This document shows positions 22,368 to 35,488 of a stretch of 64,000 nucleotides of DNA, piece by piece. Source of the stretch: Uloborus plumipes. Its lineage: Eukaryota; Arthropoda; Arachnida; Araneae; Uloboridae. A model generated the notes under the pieces. The model saw nothing but the letters and a program-made list of their open reading frames with translations. It searched no databases and was not told where the DNA came from. Each line of letters starts with the position of its first letter. The first letter of the stretch is position 1. The stretch covers positions 1 to 64,000 of the forward strand of contig JAXGGA010003010.1 of the NCBI GenBank assembly GCA_038373865.1, given 5' to 3'. The position numbers and the translations under genes are program-made.

Positions 22368-22585
22368 TTTTTAACCGACTTCAACAAAGGAGGAGGTTAT
22401 CAATTCAAAGCGTATGTTTTTTTTTTGTTTGTTTGTTCGCATATAACAGCTGATCTACTGAACCGATTTGGACGTTTTTTTTTAAATTGATTGGAAATGG
22501 TGTAACTTAGGTACCATGTACTCATATGACGATATTTGTTCACTAGAAAAAAAGTAAGTATGGAAAACAGTAAATTTCATGTCAT
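22368..22585 (+). repeat. 'TTTAACCGACTTC' repeat, copy 3 (no tRNA-like module)
   Basis: Starts TTTTAACCGACTTCAACAAA and follows the copies at 8077 and 9412 through ACTTAGGTACCATGTACTCA and the ACGATATT block. It ends before the tRNA-like segment. It is followed about 430 bp downstream by the foldback element at 23020, the same order as at 9412/9820. Confidence 0.65.
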
Positions 22586-23019
22586 TTCCCCATTGAATGA
22601 TTAAATTTTCAATCCATTGTTGCAAAATTGTTTTGCCTCGCAACAGCAATATTAATAGTAATCATGATGAAAAATTTGAACGAAGGCTTAACTAAATCTA
22701 ACATGAAACTCATTAGCGGTAACGTACGTAGTATGTGTTAAAATCTTCTGAACAACGAGAAACTAGAATTGCTTTGAAATATAAATTAGTTGACAAACCG
22801 TTGATATTTAAATGGCTTTGATTAAGCTAGTACACAAATAAATACCAGAGAATAACAAAGATTATTTTTTAGTGTCAATCGTTTATAATTTTAGACGCGT
22901 TGATAGTTTCTTCCTTTTTTTTCAGTTTATTTTATGGAGCATTTACTTAAGAAAATTAGGTGAAGTTCCGTAATGGAAACATTACATTATTTCATAAGTA
23001 CACTTACACTAAAAAGAAT

Positions 23020-23473
23020 AAAATAAAATAATTTTGGAAAAAAATAGAACCGACTTCAGTTGGAAATTGCTCTAAAAAGTAAAAAATAATTTTTTTCTTT
23101 GAACACCATCGAAACTACTTTTAAACATAAGTTTTGAAGTCGGCGCAAAAACGATAGGTCAAATGATCTTTAACCATATTTTGCCAACAGTTTTAAGAGA
23201 AACCAATGAAATTAAAAGCAGAATATTTGTACCAGTACACGAATGTGTGGTAATGAATGAAATGTATGCGAATGCTCTTAAAGAACCTGGATCCATTAAA
23301 ATGTACATAGTTGAATTGTAGTTGCGTATGATTCTTTACATTGTTTTTGCACCTACTTCAAAACTTATGTTTAAAAGTAGTTTCGATGGTGTTCAAAGAA
23401 AAAAAATATTTTTCACTTTTTAGAGCAATTTCCAACTGAAGTCGGTTCTATTTTTTTCCAAAATTATTTTATT
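23020..23473. mobile_element. Foldback element with ~130-bp inverted arms, copy 2
   Basis: The left arm (GAACCGACTTCAGTTGG ... GAAGTCGGCGCAAAAAC) ends at 23152 and its reverse complement runs from about 23343 to 23473. The core reads as the reverse complement of the core at 9955-10125 (shared ACCACACATTCGTGTA, GGTACAAATATTCTGCTTTT and ACTACAATTCAACTAT). Both copies are preceded on the plus strand by TTACACTAAAAAGAAT, so the core has flipped relative to a constant flank. Confidence 0.75.
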
Positions 23474-24400
23474 AGTTATCCACTATTTCTATGTTTTTCT
23501 TAAAACGAAAAACATATAATTAGCATCCGTTATTTCTGAAAACTAGTGTAAAAAATAAGTTAGTCGTTAGAAATTTTATTTGAACCTTTAGAATTTAGTT
23601 ATTTAATCACTAATTTAATTTAGAAAGTTTGTCCAATAAATAAAAATGGGGCTAACATAGTATAGTTATCTACATCTTTTAAAGCATTCTAAATTAAACA
23701 AAATTTTTTTTTATTATTTCTTTTCTTTTTTAACATATGAGGTTTCTTAAAGAAATCCGTCCTGTGAATCCTATTTCAGTGCTAATTTTGTTTTTAGTTT
23801 CCTGGCGACTAAGATTTTATAATTTTTGTCGGTCTTGGTTTTAAAATTTAAATGGCCCATTCTGTACCAGACGTTTACAATAAGATTCCTCAGCTACATA
23901 TCATTTTCAGAGAAGTTATATTTCTGGATGAGTTATAAGAGGTGTACTAACTAGCTTTGCATACCAGTGTAAACTTTCCAAGTACTAAATATAAATTTTA
24001 ATGCCATCCACGTTTTCAATCCAATTTTATAAAACACCATGGAGATACCACCCCAGTTTGCCATCAATGGAGCTAATTCGTACTCTGCTGTCGATTTTCT
24101 CTTTCACTACACTCTCCAACTACATTAATACAGTCAGTCAGATGAAGATTCTATCTCATTCAAACTTAATAATAATTCTACAATGAAACGAAAATTGCGC
24201 AAAATTTGGAGTTAACAGTTCCATCCCGCTTATTAGAGTATCGTTTAAAAGAATGTCCCTCCTATTATGATACATTTTCAATGTACCAAACCATTGTAAT
24301 GTACTATTTCAATCCCGGACAATGGATTATCTCGATCTTTAGCATATTTTTCGGGGAAAAATGGCTCGACTGTAGTTCCAAATTACCAAGTACGTAACTT
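23474..24400. other. No gene seen
   Basis: AT-rich. The frames at 24001-24186 and 24206-24397 have no recognisable domain or splice context. Confidence 0.5.
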
Positions 24401-24474
24401 TTAGTGACGTAGTGCAAAAATAATATGCAACAAATAGTGCATATTATTTTTACTCTAGTGCTACTTCACTATTA
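24401..24474. repeat. Long hairpin
   Basis: AAAAATAATATGCA (24416-24429) pairs perfectly with TGCATATTATTTTT (24438-24451) around an 8-nt loop. Further out, AGTGACGTAGTGC pairs imperfectly with GCTACTTCACT. It is likely a tiny foldback or MITE relic. Confidence 0.55.
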
Positions 24475-24584
24475 TTTTAGTTTGTTGCAAATTTGATCTG
24501 CTTCAGCACTTATGTTTGTTGCATTGAAACTGCCCGTTTACGGTGCATAACTCTTTCAAGTCCATGCTTTATGCAATACACTTT

Positions 24585-24804
24585 GGCCATTCCACCAAAA
24601 AGCTGCCATTTTGCTCCGCACGTGACGGTCGTGTATTTCAATACAAAGTAGGGTAAAGGAAGACATTTATTCTAATAAGAAATCGCAAACTGGTGTGGAA
24701 CTTGTTGAAAAAACTTTGTTCATTACCTTTTAAAATTACTACATTTTAACGCAATATATGAGCGTCACGTACGGAACAAAATGGCGGCATTTTCGTGAAA
24801 TGGC
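24585..24804. mobile_element. MITE with ~42-bp inverted repeats
   Basis: The left arm GGCCATTCCACCAAAAAGCT..CCATTTTGCTCCG.ACGTGACG (24585-24627) is matched by the reverse complement at 24763-24804 with a few mismatches (CCATTTTGTTCCGTACGTGACG). No TSD could be fixed and the outer limits are uncertain. There is no coding capacity. Confidence 0.55.
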
Positions 24805-25180
24805 TCATTTGTATTTTAACTTTTTGCTTCGTACGGTGCATTCATTAATCATGAATTATTTATGAGCAGAACACCAATCAAACATCAAGCGCTGTAAGAA
24901 TACAGAAGCACAAATCCATATAAATAAATTACTTCTCATTAACATCAAAACGTATTTTATAACGTAATAATGGTTAAATTTTTAACCGACTGGCATCTAA
25001 AGTGTAATTACACTTACCTAATTTCCAATTACAGTTTCTGAAATACAGTATTGACAGCTTCCAGACTACACGCTGGAAATGTTACACACAAATAAGATTC
25101 TCAACACATTTGGTGATGAAGAACACCCCAACTAATCCAATAAACTATCGTTTTTTCCCGAAAGAATTTTCCCCACTTAC

Positions 25181-25346
25181 AAGAAATCTTCCACTTCCAT
25201 CGGCCAATCTTTCAATTACCTGCTTCCACAAACGGCTCTGCCGTAAAAATTCTTCTTCTTTTCTCGCAGCCACACAATGATTTTCTGAGCCTTGATTGCG
25301 ATCGATTTCATTAACTCTTGACGATTGTGAAGGCAACATTAATTCT
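25181..25346 (-). CDS. Candidate internal exon of an unidentified host gene
   Basis: The minus strand shows a textbook exon frame. It has a TACTAAC branch site (25373-25379), a short pyrimidine tract, an AG acceptor just before 25346, a 55-codon open stretch with balanced composition, and a GTAAGT donor immediately after 25181. The peptide is charged and helix-prone (AARKEEEFLRQSRLWKQVIE) and unlike the low-complexity frames around it. I do not recognise the protein. No second exon was identified nearby, so introns would have to be long or the match fortuitous. A TAA just upstream of the branch site shows that the frame is not open into the intron. Confidence 0.35.
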
Positions 25347-26237
25347 CTGCCATCCAAGAAGTAGAAGTCGTCGTTAGTAATTTAGGTCTGCTGTGCTATT
25401 CACTTTTGCGAAAAAAAACAGTAAGTGTTGTACTGTAATTATCTTGTGAGTCTGGTGATGTCGTTGCAGAAAACCGAATAATTGGCATTGACGCAGGTAT
25501 ACCAAAAATATCAATGCTTAAAATTACGACATAATTGCCCTCTGTCAAATTCAAGTTTTCGCAATCCACGAGTGCAACCAGGGAATATTACTTTGTTTCA
25601 GAAACTCTTATTTTTTTTTATTCTTTCTACTCATTTCATATTAAATGTCATACAAAACGACTTTAATGAGTCGTAATACTCTAAAATTTATACCGTAATA
25701 CAGAAATCAAAATAAGAAAACCAAGATTTTAAATTTAAAATGAAAAAAAAAAAAAACGGTCCTGATTGCCGATCTCGTATTAAAGTGAATTTCCTTTTTT
25801 TCAGAGAGCAGTTAAATTGTTTTCAAGAGGACATTCGATACGCGGGAAACAAAAGAAAATCCTTAATAATAAAAGTTTCTTAGGACCTAATGAAAATCCT
25901 TTAAAAAGCCTTTTACTAAAATCAATTAAAAGTATTTTAATTTTTAACGGGCAACAGATAAAAATTTTAATTCCCTGAGTTTTCTTTTTTTGCCAGCTAA
26001 CAATCACATCGGTTTCCTATTCAGTGAATAAAGGCTTAGCCTTATTTAAAATCTTCTGAAGAACGTTCTAACTCGAGTTCTATATAACATGGAAGCTTCA
26101 GACACATTCTATTAAAGGCAAAAAAAATCCTCTTTCGTTTGGTACTATTTTCTAAAATTTTGAAGTATGTTTTCATTGCAAGATTGTGGAAAATGATAGA
26201 GGTTAATTAATATCTGCGCTAACCAAAGTCATGCGAA

Positions 26238-26299
26238 GACTCAACTTAGTTGAGTGATGACTCAGCTTAGTGGAGTGAAGGCTCAACTTAGTTGAGTCT
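26238..26299. repeat. Three tandem palindromes ACTCAACTTAGTTGAGT
   Basis: Three near-identical palindromic 18-mers, period 21-22 bp: GACTCAACTTAGTTGAGT, GACTCAGCTTAGTGGAGT and GCTCAACTTAGTTGAGTC. They directly precede a LINE-like tail. Confidence 0.85.
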
Positions 26300-26317
26300 T
26301 GGACCAGCTCTCTTTTA

Positions 26318-26432
26318 GAACAAAAAAAGTCAAAATCGGTCAATCCGTTTAAGCGTAAATTTCCGCAGACTGATACACAGACACGTCAAACTTTTAGCCC
26401 CTTTTCTTGTTGCGTTGGGGGGGGGGTCAAAA
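26318..26432 (+). repeat. LINE-like 3' tail (RTE-type wording)
   Basis: It contains AAAATCGGTCAATCCGTTTA, then GCAGACTGATACACAGACAC, then TTGCGTTGGGGGGGGG. This phrase order (an 'AAAATCGGT..ATCCGTT' line, cagacacac, GTCAAACTT, then TTGCGT-GGGGG) recalls 3' ends of RTE-like retrotransposons widespread in arthropods. There is no coding part. Confidence 0.4.
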
Positions 26433-27299
26433 ATGAAGAGTATTTATGTATACAAACGCGTAGACTCTAATACAAATTTCCAGAGAAGAATTTCATTTGA
26501 CACTGTGCAATACATCACGAGGTTACGATCTACAAATCACAAAGACAATAACTTTCTGAGGTACACATCAAGCTTTTCACAAACTGACTTCAGTAAGCAA
26601 TTATTTGAGCATTATCATGTGCTCCAAGAAAAAAAAAAGGAGTCGAGTTGATGTCTTTGTGACATCAGCAGTTGTCACTATACTATTGTCCCTATTGTCA
26701 CTGTTGAGAAATATAGAGGAGAGGAGGATAATATGGAATACCATTTACATTTTTCAAAATAACTTTTTATTTTTTTAATAAAAAATGTCAAAATCATCAT
26801 GAGTACATACTAAGACTAATTGTAATGAAATGTGTTTCGTAAAAAAAAATACTATTTATATCTAAAGATAAAAAAAATTGTTTAAAAAAATGCAAATGGG
26901 GGGTAGTTTCTTAAAATTTTGCTCACTTCTTTCAAGGCACGAAGTGCCCGTGCAACACCGGGCCACGTGCGTAGTATGTCTTGAAATCTTATGAACATTA
27001 AATTATATCAAATACTATAACATCAGAATGAGGTAAACGTTAGGGAGGGGGACCGTTATGCACCAACATGCCACATGAAGCTAATCTAACTGCCCTGACA
27101 GCTAGTACCCGCTTAAAGTTTGTGAAAATCAAATTTTAATTTCCGTTGCCATTTTGTTCAAACGTGGAAAGATTGACTTCTACATTTCAATGCGAAGTGA
27201 ACTTAAATCGATCTATGCAGTTTTCAAGATGACGCTTAAATGTTTTGAAGCGAAAAACATTACTCTTTCTCCATTTTTTTTTTTTTTTTTTTGTAATTT

Positions 27300-27333
27300 A
27301 CTGCACGGGCGCAGGCCGTGCGGGCACTGCTAG
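27300..27333 (+). mobile_element. Helitron 3' terminus
   Basis: The hairpin GCACGG-GCGCAGG-CCGTGC is followed by GGGCACTGCTAG and then T. A GC hairpin about 10 nt before CTAG is the hallmark of Helitron 3' ends. The end is nearly identical in layout to the one at 63132-63164 (CACGG-GCAAAG-CCGTG..GGTACCGCTAG), so both belong to one family. The 5' boundary was not found. A degenerate look-alike (CCCGTGCAACACCGGG, 26947-26962) lies upstream. Confidence 0.6.
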
Positions 27334-27373
27334 TGTAGCTATAATTTTTGACATTAAGTGTGAAGTTTCGAGT

Positions 27374-27607
27374 CTATTTACAGAAGTCACAGATGTAGTT
27401 GTCTTGCTCTGCTCCCGTGCAGTCAAGGTGAGCCCACTGACAAAAACTTACGCACTGAATCCAAACTTCACCTCGTTGATCTTGAGAGAATTTGCCGTCG
27501 CAAAAGATACATTCAGCGTTTTTGCTTTCTTCTTGTCTTGAAACACTTAGTATTCCATAATACCCGACACGCCATCTTGGGAAATGAATATTTAAATTAT
27601 GGACCAA
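27374..27607 (-). pseudogene. PHD-like zinc-finger C-terminus of a pogo/Tigger-type transposase
   Basis: The last 50 residues hold a Cys4-His-Cys3-like finger: ECIFCDGKFSQ, then GEVWIQCVSFCQWAHLDC and YICDFCK at the stop. A C-terminal 'CxxC...WxxCxxC..WAHxxC...CxxC' module is known from jerky/Tigger-type DDE transposases of arthropods (recalled). The upstream third of the frame, back to the methionine at 27607, is probably not native, because it runs to the edge of a nested insertion that starts at 27611. The DDE domain is not recognisable. Decayed. Confidence 0.55.
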
Positions 27608-27610
27608 ATA

Positions 27611-28996
<1,386 letters not shown>

Positions 28997-29294
28997 TTAT
29001 TTATATTTATAAATAGAAGTATAAAATCTTGTGAAAAATCTGTTAAAAACTGAAGTAAAGATAAAATTCCCAAAAGACCCTGGGGCCTTCATCAGGGGGA
29101 CCCCCCTAGGGTAGGGAAAAGTAGAGTGAGATGTTTCTAGCAAGATGCAGGCAAATCGCCTAAAAAGATGCAACTTTTAGCCCCCGACATCTCACAAACA
29201 AGCAGTAGGTCACTGGAAGTCCAATTCATTTATGCATATACTATACACGAGAGAATACAATTCAAAAGACACAACTACAACTACTTTGTTTATG

Positions 29295-29297
<3 letters not shown>

Positions 29298-29326
<29 letters not shown>
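29298..29326. repeat. (TA)n microsatellite
   Basis: About 14 TA units. Just upstream (29070-29110), the minus strand contains CCCCTGATGAAGGCCCCAGG, a hammerhead-like CTGATGA box, but without the partner GAAA arm. Confidence 0.9.
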
Positions 29327-29328
<2 letters not shown>

Positions 29329-29636
29329 AAGCTAAAAAATGATTACAGTATAAAAAACTACAATTATTTTAGTGTACATTACGGTCAAAACCATCTTAAG
29401 TATACTAACAGATTAAAATTTTGAAAACTTACCTCCAAAATCTCTTGAGAATCCAAAACTAAACTATTTTGTAGCACTCTAATGACAACAGTAAGCGGCG
29501 AACTCTTACTGCAATGCATCATGGGAGTCTTTCTTGAGTAGTTCATGTTATTTCGACGATATTGCAGCACCGAACGGAGTAAAAACCTCGATATTCCATA
29601 TTTCCCGACTATTCCATAATACTCTCCTCTCCTCTA

Positions 29637-31857
29637 TGGATATTTATTTATTTATTGTACAAAATAAAGAAATATTTTTTATCAATTTAACTATTTTATG
29701 TCGTTTTTTCTTTTTTGTGCATTTTAAAATTAACCGCATCATTGAAAGTAATAAAACGCTGTTATTAATCTGCCTATGAAATTTATTGTTTTTCATTTAC
29801 GAGTTTCGCATACGTATTTCAAAACTTTGTTATGTTTCATCCGCTCGTAGCATAACTAGTGACGGAAAACAAAAGGAATTTAATGTTCCCATCATTATAG
29901 AAGCAAAATCGATAAAAAATTCCGAAACAAAGAGTGAAGGAAAAAATATTTTCAGTTTATGCTAATATTGGCAGTAAGCTGTCAATATTTTACGTCTGTC
30001 GATACGTTCAATAAGTATTTTTGTTGCTATCTATTGATTACCAATAATATGGCTGTCAACGTTACGATTATGATCAAGTTCAACATCATAAATTATGTTC
30101 TCAAATAAAGTTAGGAAAAAGTAATGCCTTTTGGAAACATATTTTGCCCTTCAGCTACGAATCTCAGAAGCACTTCGCTTCTATTTCCAGAAATGAAAAA
30201 CGTTTCATTTCCGTTTGCGGAAAAATGAATTCCTGGTGGGATGAAATAAATCTTTGTAAAGATTTGAGACGATTACTGAAAGAAAAAGAAAGAAACGTAC
30301 TATCCGTAAAAAAGTACAAAACTGTGTTTTAGTCCTAAGACTTTGTGCATAAAGAATTGCTTTTTATTTTTGATTAGTGTAAAAAAATCGAAAATACCCC
30401 CTCATAAAAAAATTTCGTTAAGGAGGTAATGTAAGGTTAATAAAAACATATTCATTAACTAGTAACATAGGAAAAGTAATGTAAAAAAGTAAAAAAAGAA
30501 AAGTATCACAAAATAGTAATAATAAGTAAATCTAGTAATATAAGAGAAGCATCAAATGAACATTTTTGTTAAAAATACCTGTTTTTTTTCTTTTCTCTTT
30601 TTTTTTGCTGCAGTGGCACACGTTTCGTGCTGCTACGAGCCAAACAGTTCCACGCATCCAAATTTCTCCATGTTTGTTATTAAAAAAAAAAGTTTATGGC
30701 AAATAGAAAACACTGTCTCATCGTCAGTATACTCTCTTCTATATATAAAAATAACATTTTTTTTGGGCATAAGTAACACACAAGTAATTTAAATAAAAAC
30801 CGCCAAAGCTGTTTTGCAACATTTAGCTTATCCTTATTCATATGAAATGAAGGTGTTTCTGAAAATTTTGTTTCAGAGATTGAAAAGTTCGAGAGATTAT
30901 ATGAATTTTGAGATTATACGAAGAGTAGTTTTATTTATTGTTATTATTATTAATCATTTAATTTTTTTTTCCATTTATTGCTTTTTTTTATGATTATTCT
31001 CGGGAGTTACAATGTTTTTTGCATGTTGACTCACTTTTTGATTCCAGTAAAGCGTAATTTTGAGAAATCATAAGTAGAACAGTTGTTATACACAGTCGCT
31101 GATACTAAAATTTTCTTTTGGAAAATATCAATACATTAATAAGTTCTAAACAAGAAGGCTGCCTTTAAAGCCTTCGATTTTTTATATAATTTTCTTGTGG
31201 GTGTAATCAGTTTATTAAAAATATGCTTCTGTAGAGAGTAGAAATTAAATTATTTTCTCATATTTTAATTTCTTTAGCAAGGGTTCTTTGTTTCACAAAA
31301 AATATACAAAGCAGCACAAGATTTAATTAAAGAAGTAACGAAAAAACTGGTTTAATGACTGCTGCATGCTGCAAATCATTATTTTAATGAGTTTAGAAGG
31401 CTTTACTAAATGCTTTGGAAGACATTCATATTAAAATATATTTTTTCTCTTATCCTTTTCACAGAGTAAGAATTTTATAATAAAACTTTCAGCCTTTTTT
31501 ATTGTTTTGTTCTACTTTTTTTTCGTTGTTCATATTTGTAGAAAATCATGCAACACCATGGTATTTTTTTGAAAAACTTTAACTTAAATTATAATTTCTT
31601 CACGCTGGTGACTATCTTGCACGAAAATATTGTGAAAATTAATGGAACGGTACCTTTTCTTAAATGTTTATTCTTTATCGTGATGATATGCACTACATGA
31701 AAAAATAGCCTCATTTTTGCACCTTTTAATTGCTCCGTTTTCTTCAGAAACATGACCCCCAAAATTACGAAGCTTCTTTACCAGATCATGTCACTGGCCC
31801 CTTCTATTTTTATCAGTAGGTATACAAAAACATGTTATGTGGCACCTCCGTTCTTAA
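29637..31857. other. No gene seen
   Basis: AT-rich. Frames at 30144-30332 and 30556-30792 show no domain. T-runs lie at 30590-30606 and 30970-30990. Confidence 0.55.
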
Positions 31858-32115
31858 TGGGTCTCCGTGGCTCAGAGGCAGGACAGTCATTTCGGGGTTC
31901 AGGGGGGGGGAGGATCAATCCCCCCCACTTTGGGAAATCAATGTATTTTACATGTAAGGAGACGTGGTTTTTGCCATTTTTAGCAAATGTACATTGTGTA
32001 TACAATCTTTGCCCCCCCCCCCCTTGGAAAAATTCGAAATGACGGTCCTGCTCACAGGTTAAAGTTTCTCTACACAAGGGAGTGGTCGTGGATTTGATTC
32101 CTACTAGAGCGTTGG
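31858..32115 (+). repeat. SINE-like repeat with tRNA-like head and inverted end
   Basis: The head is GGGTCTCCGTGGCTCAGAGG, with an A-box-like TGGCTCAGAGG and a B-box-like AGGATCAATCC 45 nt later. Then come poly-G/C runs. Near the other end, CGAAATGACGGTCCTGCTCA is the reverse complement of the head's AGGCAGGACAGTCATTTCG with small differences, so two heads face each other. This fits two SINEs in opposite orientation, or one foldback derivative. Confidence 0.45.
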
Positions 32116-32334
32116 GTGTTATTTTCTTTCTGTACACTTTGAATTTTTCTCGTGATTTATTTGGTAATAAAGAAATCTAACCTATCGAAGCAACAGCACC
32201 CTATATCTCATAGTGATTAAATAGGACGTGAAAACAAACACATCAATATCTCACCTTCCACTTATACTAACCATGGTTTTGAACGCAGCAAATTCCTTTA
32301 ATGCATACATACTCATCAATAAGCAAACTATGTA

Positions 32335-33763
32335 CACTGGCGGGAAAAAAAATCCCAACACCAAGAAAAAATTGCTGTAGAGTAATGAAACTTGGGTAAT
32401 GCAATTGTCTAGGAAACATGTTTAATTGATTAAATGTACAAGATCACTGGTTAATTTAAGCTCAAGAAAATGCTGTGCAAATGTGAAATTATGTTAATTT
32501 AATAGAGGGTGTAACCTCCAGAATTTTGAAGGCAAGCCTGCAAGCGTGCATGCATTATGTCATACAGATGCCGAATGTCACTTTGTGGTATGGAGTGACA
32601 TGCTTGTTGCACTTTTTGTGTCAATACTAGGACCGTCATTGCTGACTGTGGATGATGCTTGTGGTGCCGTCCAATGATATCCCATACGTTATCCATTGGA
32701 GACAGACCTGGTGATTTTGCAGGTCATAGTAACATGTCAGCACTCTATAGAGCACATTGCGTTACAGCAGTGATGTGAGGGCGAGCGTTATTCTGTTGAG
32801 AAACTCCCCCTTGAATGCTACTCATGAAGGGCTGTACTACTGGTTAAATTTACCAGACTGACGACAAATTTTCAGTCAGTGAATTTGGGATAACCACAAG
32901 AGTGCCCCTGCTGTCGTAGGAAATTGCTTCTGAGACCATGATTCCAGGTGTGGGTCTCGTGTGTCTAGGCCGTAGATCGCTTGGATGCAGTCGGCCCCCT
33001 GGTCTCCTTCTGACCAATATACAGCCACCACTGGCACTAAGGCAGAATCTGTTTTCATCATAAATTACAGTAGATCTCCACTCCGACCTCCAGTGAGCTC
33101 TGTCTTGGCACCACTGCTGTCGGAAACGGCAATGGTTTGCAGTCAATGGAATACCGGCTACAGGCTGCCAGGTTCGGAGCTGTCCTTGAAGTAAACAGTT
33201 TCTTACCGTTCCTTGGGTCACGACGGTACCAATTGCAGCTCGAATGTCAGCCGCAGATGCAGTACGATGCGCCACAGCCATATGCAAGATTCGGCGATCT
33301 TCCTTCTCAGTCGTGCCACGTGGCAGCTCAGAACTCGATCTTCTTGAGGTAGTACCATCCCTTGACCATACCTTCCAATAATAATGCATGGTGGAAACAT
33401 TCCTCCCCAAGTCTTTCTGCAATATCGCGAAATGAGAATCCACCTTCTCGTAGCCAAATTGTACGACCTCGTTCAAACTCGGTGAGCTGTTGATAATGGC
33501 TTCTTCGTCTTCTTAAAGGCATTCCTGACTAACATGAACGCAATTCGTCAAATTTCACGGAAAAATAATACTCACGAGCCTCACAACACTCTTTTAAAAC
33601 AAGCCTTATTTGCATGTTCTGAGTGGCGCCATCTGCGCCACACTTATGCGCGGAGCGCGAAATTTCAATCGATGTCATCTTTCAGTTGCATAAACACGCC
33701 TACCAAATTTCGTTTGTCTAACACAAGTCTTTCTTGGTGTTGAGATTTTTTTTTCCGCCAGTA
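32335..33763 (-). mobile_element. Second Tc1-like DNA transposon (1429 bp, 34-bp TIRs, TA target), decayed
   Basis: The ends match at 31 of 34 positions (CACTGGCGGG-A8-TC.CAACACCAAGAAA), each flanked by TA. The minus strand carries a broken transposase gene (32499-33522). Its size, gene layout and the 32-residue D-to-E spacing resemble the 13.8-15.3 kb element, but the TIRs differ, so it is a related yet distinct subfamily. Confidence 0.9.
32499..33522 (-). pseudogene. Tc1-like transposase relic with frameshifts and lost catalytic residues
   Basis: Three overlapping frames make up the gene. The N-terminal part from 33522 (MPLRRRRSHYQQLTEFERGR, helix-turn-helix region GFSFRDIAERLG) shifts frame near 33400. 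The middle part (to 32850) holds the second HTH-like region and the first catalytic Asp in VIYDENRFCL. The C-terminal part (to 32499) follows stops. In the second motif the Asp is replaced (QQNNARPH). In the third the Glu is replaced (SPMDNVWDIIG). Two further stops lie between them. It cannot be active. The ancestral function would be cut-and-paste transposition at TA. Confidence 0.9.
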
Positions 33764-33765
33764 TA

Positions 33766-35324
33766 TTTACCAAATAAAGATTTAACCATTTTCAGCTCTA
33801 AATTTAAGAGCTAAAAAAAATATGTAATTCGTCTTTTCTTCCTTGTAGGAAATAAAGGAAATATTGCATTACAAGATATCCCACTAAAACTTCAGTCAAA
33901 ATTTAAATTTTAATCACATACAAAAATATTCGACTTAACTTTTTTGTGACGTTTCTATGCATTTATAATCGTAAGAAGGTATTATCAGCCAAATTGCCAT
34001 CTTATTTTCCTCTAATTCCGTTCTGGACCAGTTTTACCGTGATTTTTGTACGTGCGTATTTACGTGTGTATCAGGCACGTGCGTAAGATGATTTGTGGTA
34101 TAATAATAAAATTGTTGAAAACGCAAATGATGTTAACCGTGTAATAAAACAGTATGAATATAATTGGTATCTAAGCAGTCCCTAGTATAAACATATGAAC
34201 AAAGATATTCATCGAATTCTATATAAATTTCATTCTTCTTTCTTTCGTTGTGATGAAAATATCCCTGATTTTCATAAAAATTGAAAGCGGGGTATTTTTT
34301 AATTTTGTTCACTTTCTTTTTCTAAAAATATCAAAACAGGAGATGAAAGGTTGCTCTTAATCCTTTTTATGGCCGAAAATATTTACTTCCCAGAAACAAT
34401 CGCGGTTGATATAGTCAAAATTAACTGCAACATGAGTTTCTGGAAACAGTTGGCTCCGTTCACTTTTCAGAAATAAAATCAAGTACTCTTTTATACATTT
34501 GTCACAAAAACTTGTTCCCATATAAGTATCTGATAAATCTGCTATCCGTCATATATGTCAAAAAAGTTCCCGAACTTTTTTGCTAGACTGTAACTGCATT
34601 CTTATCAACTCTAAAAGCTAATTTTTGAAATTTACTTCCATTTACCAATGACATGAAGTTATTTCCATATACCATGACAATTTTCTGTGGTCTTTAACTT
34701 ATAAGTCTTTTTACAAAAAGTTTAAATGGAACAACTATCCTGAGGTTTCAACTTAAACACGAGAAACAATATGACAAAGAAAAAACGAAACATTTGAAAA
34801 TTATGAAAACATTTCATAGAAATCAAAACGTCAGAAAAAACGAATCGTAACGCTGCGCAAAAGCGAGGACTACGCACAGAGGCACTTTTTATTTTGCCTC
34901 TGCCGGCGTTTTGGCTGACGCGAAGGGGGGAAATGCTGCGGCACGGGGGTGTTCAGGATTCTAAGCATTGTATAGCTACGGAGATCGAAAAGCAGCGTCA
35001 GTCGATGTTTTTCAAGTGTACAAAAATGAAAAAAATTCCATTATTTTTGGCTATTTTTTTGCTGCGTAATACCTAAATATTTTTTTTCCAAGCAACACAG
35101 TAAATGTTATTGAATGAAGTGGTGAAGTTGGTCTGCTTTCTTCGTAGGTAGGCACTGCCACCCTGTCTACCCAGACGGCACGTCCCTGGTGTGTATGTAT
35201 ATATCGTATTAACCTTAAGTAACTCAAAAAGATAACTCGCAGAAGGTGTGTTTGTCTAGCATAATACAAAAGCGGTTACACGTAGAAGAAATAAAATTTC
35301 GTCTGTTAAGTGGGTCTTATTCAT
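33766..35324. other. No gene seen; one GC-rich patch
   Basis: AT-rich apart from 34850-34990, which is G/C-rich and contains a stem CAGAGGCA..TGCCTCTG (34878-34903). The frames at 34894-35076 and 35051-35269 have no recognisable domain. The patch could be an old SINE or MITE core. Confidence 0.45.
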
Positions 35325-35484
35325 AGGAAAATCCGTTCAACTCAACGTCCAATTCAACCGCAACTTCAACTGTTTATTCAACTTCGGACAGAAAACAACA
35401 GTTTGTTATGCTAGTTTTAGCCGGTATTTGGCTGAAAAGTTGAAGTTGCGGTTGAATTTGGAGTCAGGTTGGACGAATTTTCCT
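35325..35484. mobile_element. 160-bp foldback MITE
   Basis: AGGAAAATCC.TTCAAC ... TTCAACCGCAACTTCAACT (35325-35371) is matched by the reverse complement at the right end, with about 39 of 47 positions identical. The core is about 65 bp. Copy B of the 1.6-kb TIR element inserted immediately to its right. Confidence 0.65.
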
Positions 35485-35488
35485 GTGT

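Noticed and set aside
26934..26975. GGCACGAAGTGCC / CCCGTGCAACACCGGG hairpins resembling a Helitron end
   Set aside because: No CTAG terminus follows; kept only as a possible degenerate tail.
29070..29110. Second hammerhead-like CTGATGAAGG on the minus strand
   Set aside because: The partner GAAA arm and stems are absent, so it does not fold as a hammerhead.
33137..33352. Plus-strand frames inside the second Tc1-like element
   Set aside because: They lie opposite the transposase relic and show no domain of their own.
35031..35269. Signal-peptide-like and Cys-containing small frames near 34.9-35.3 kb
   Set aside because: No splice sites, no mature-peptide pattern and AT-run composition; no support for a secreted peptide gene.
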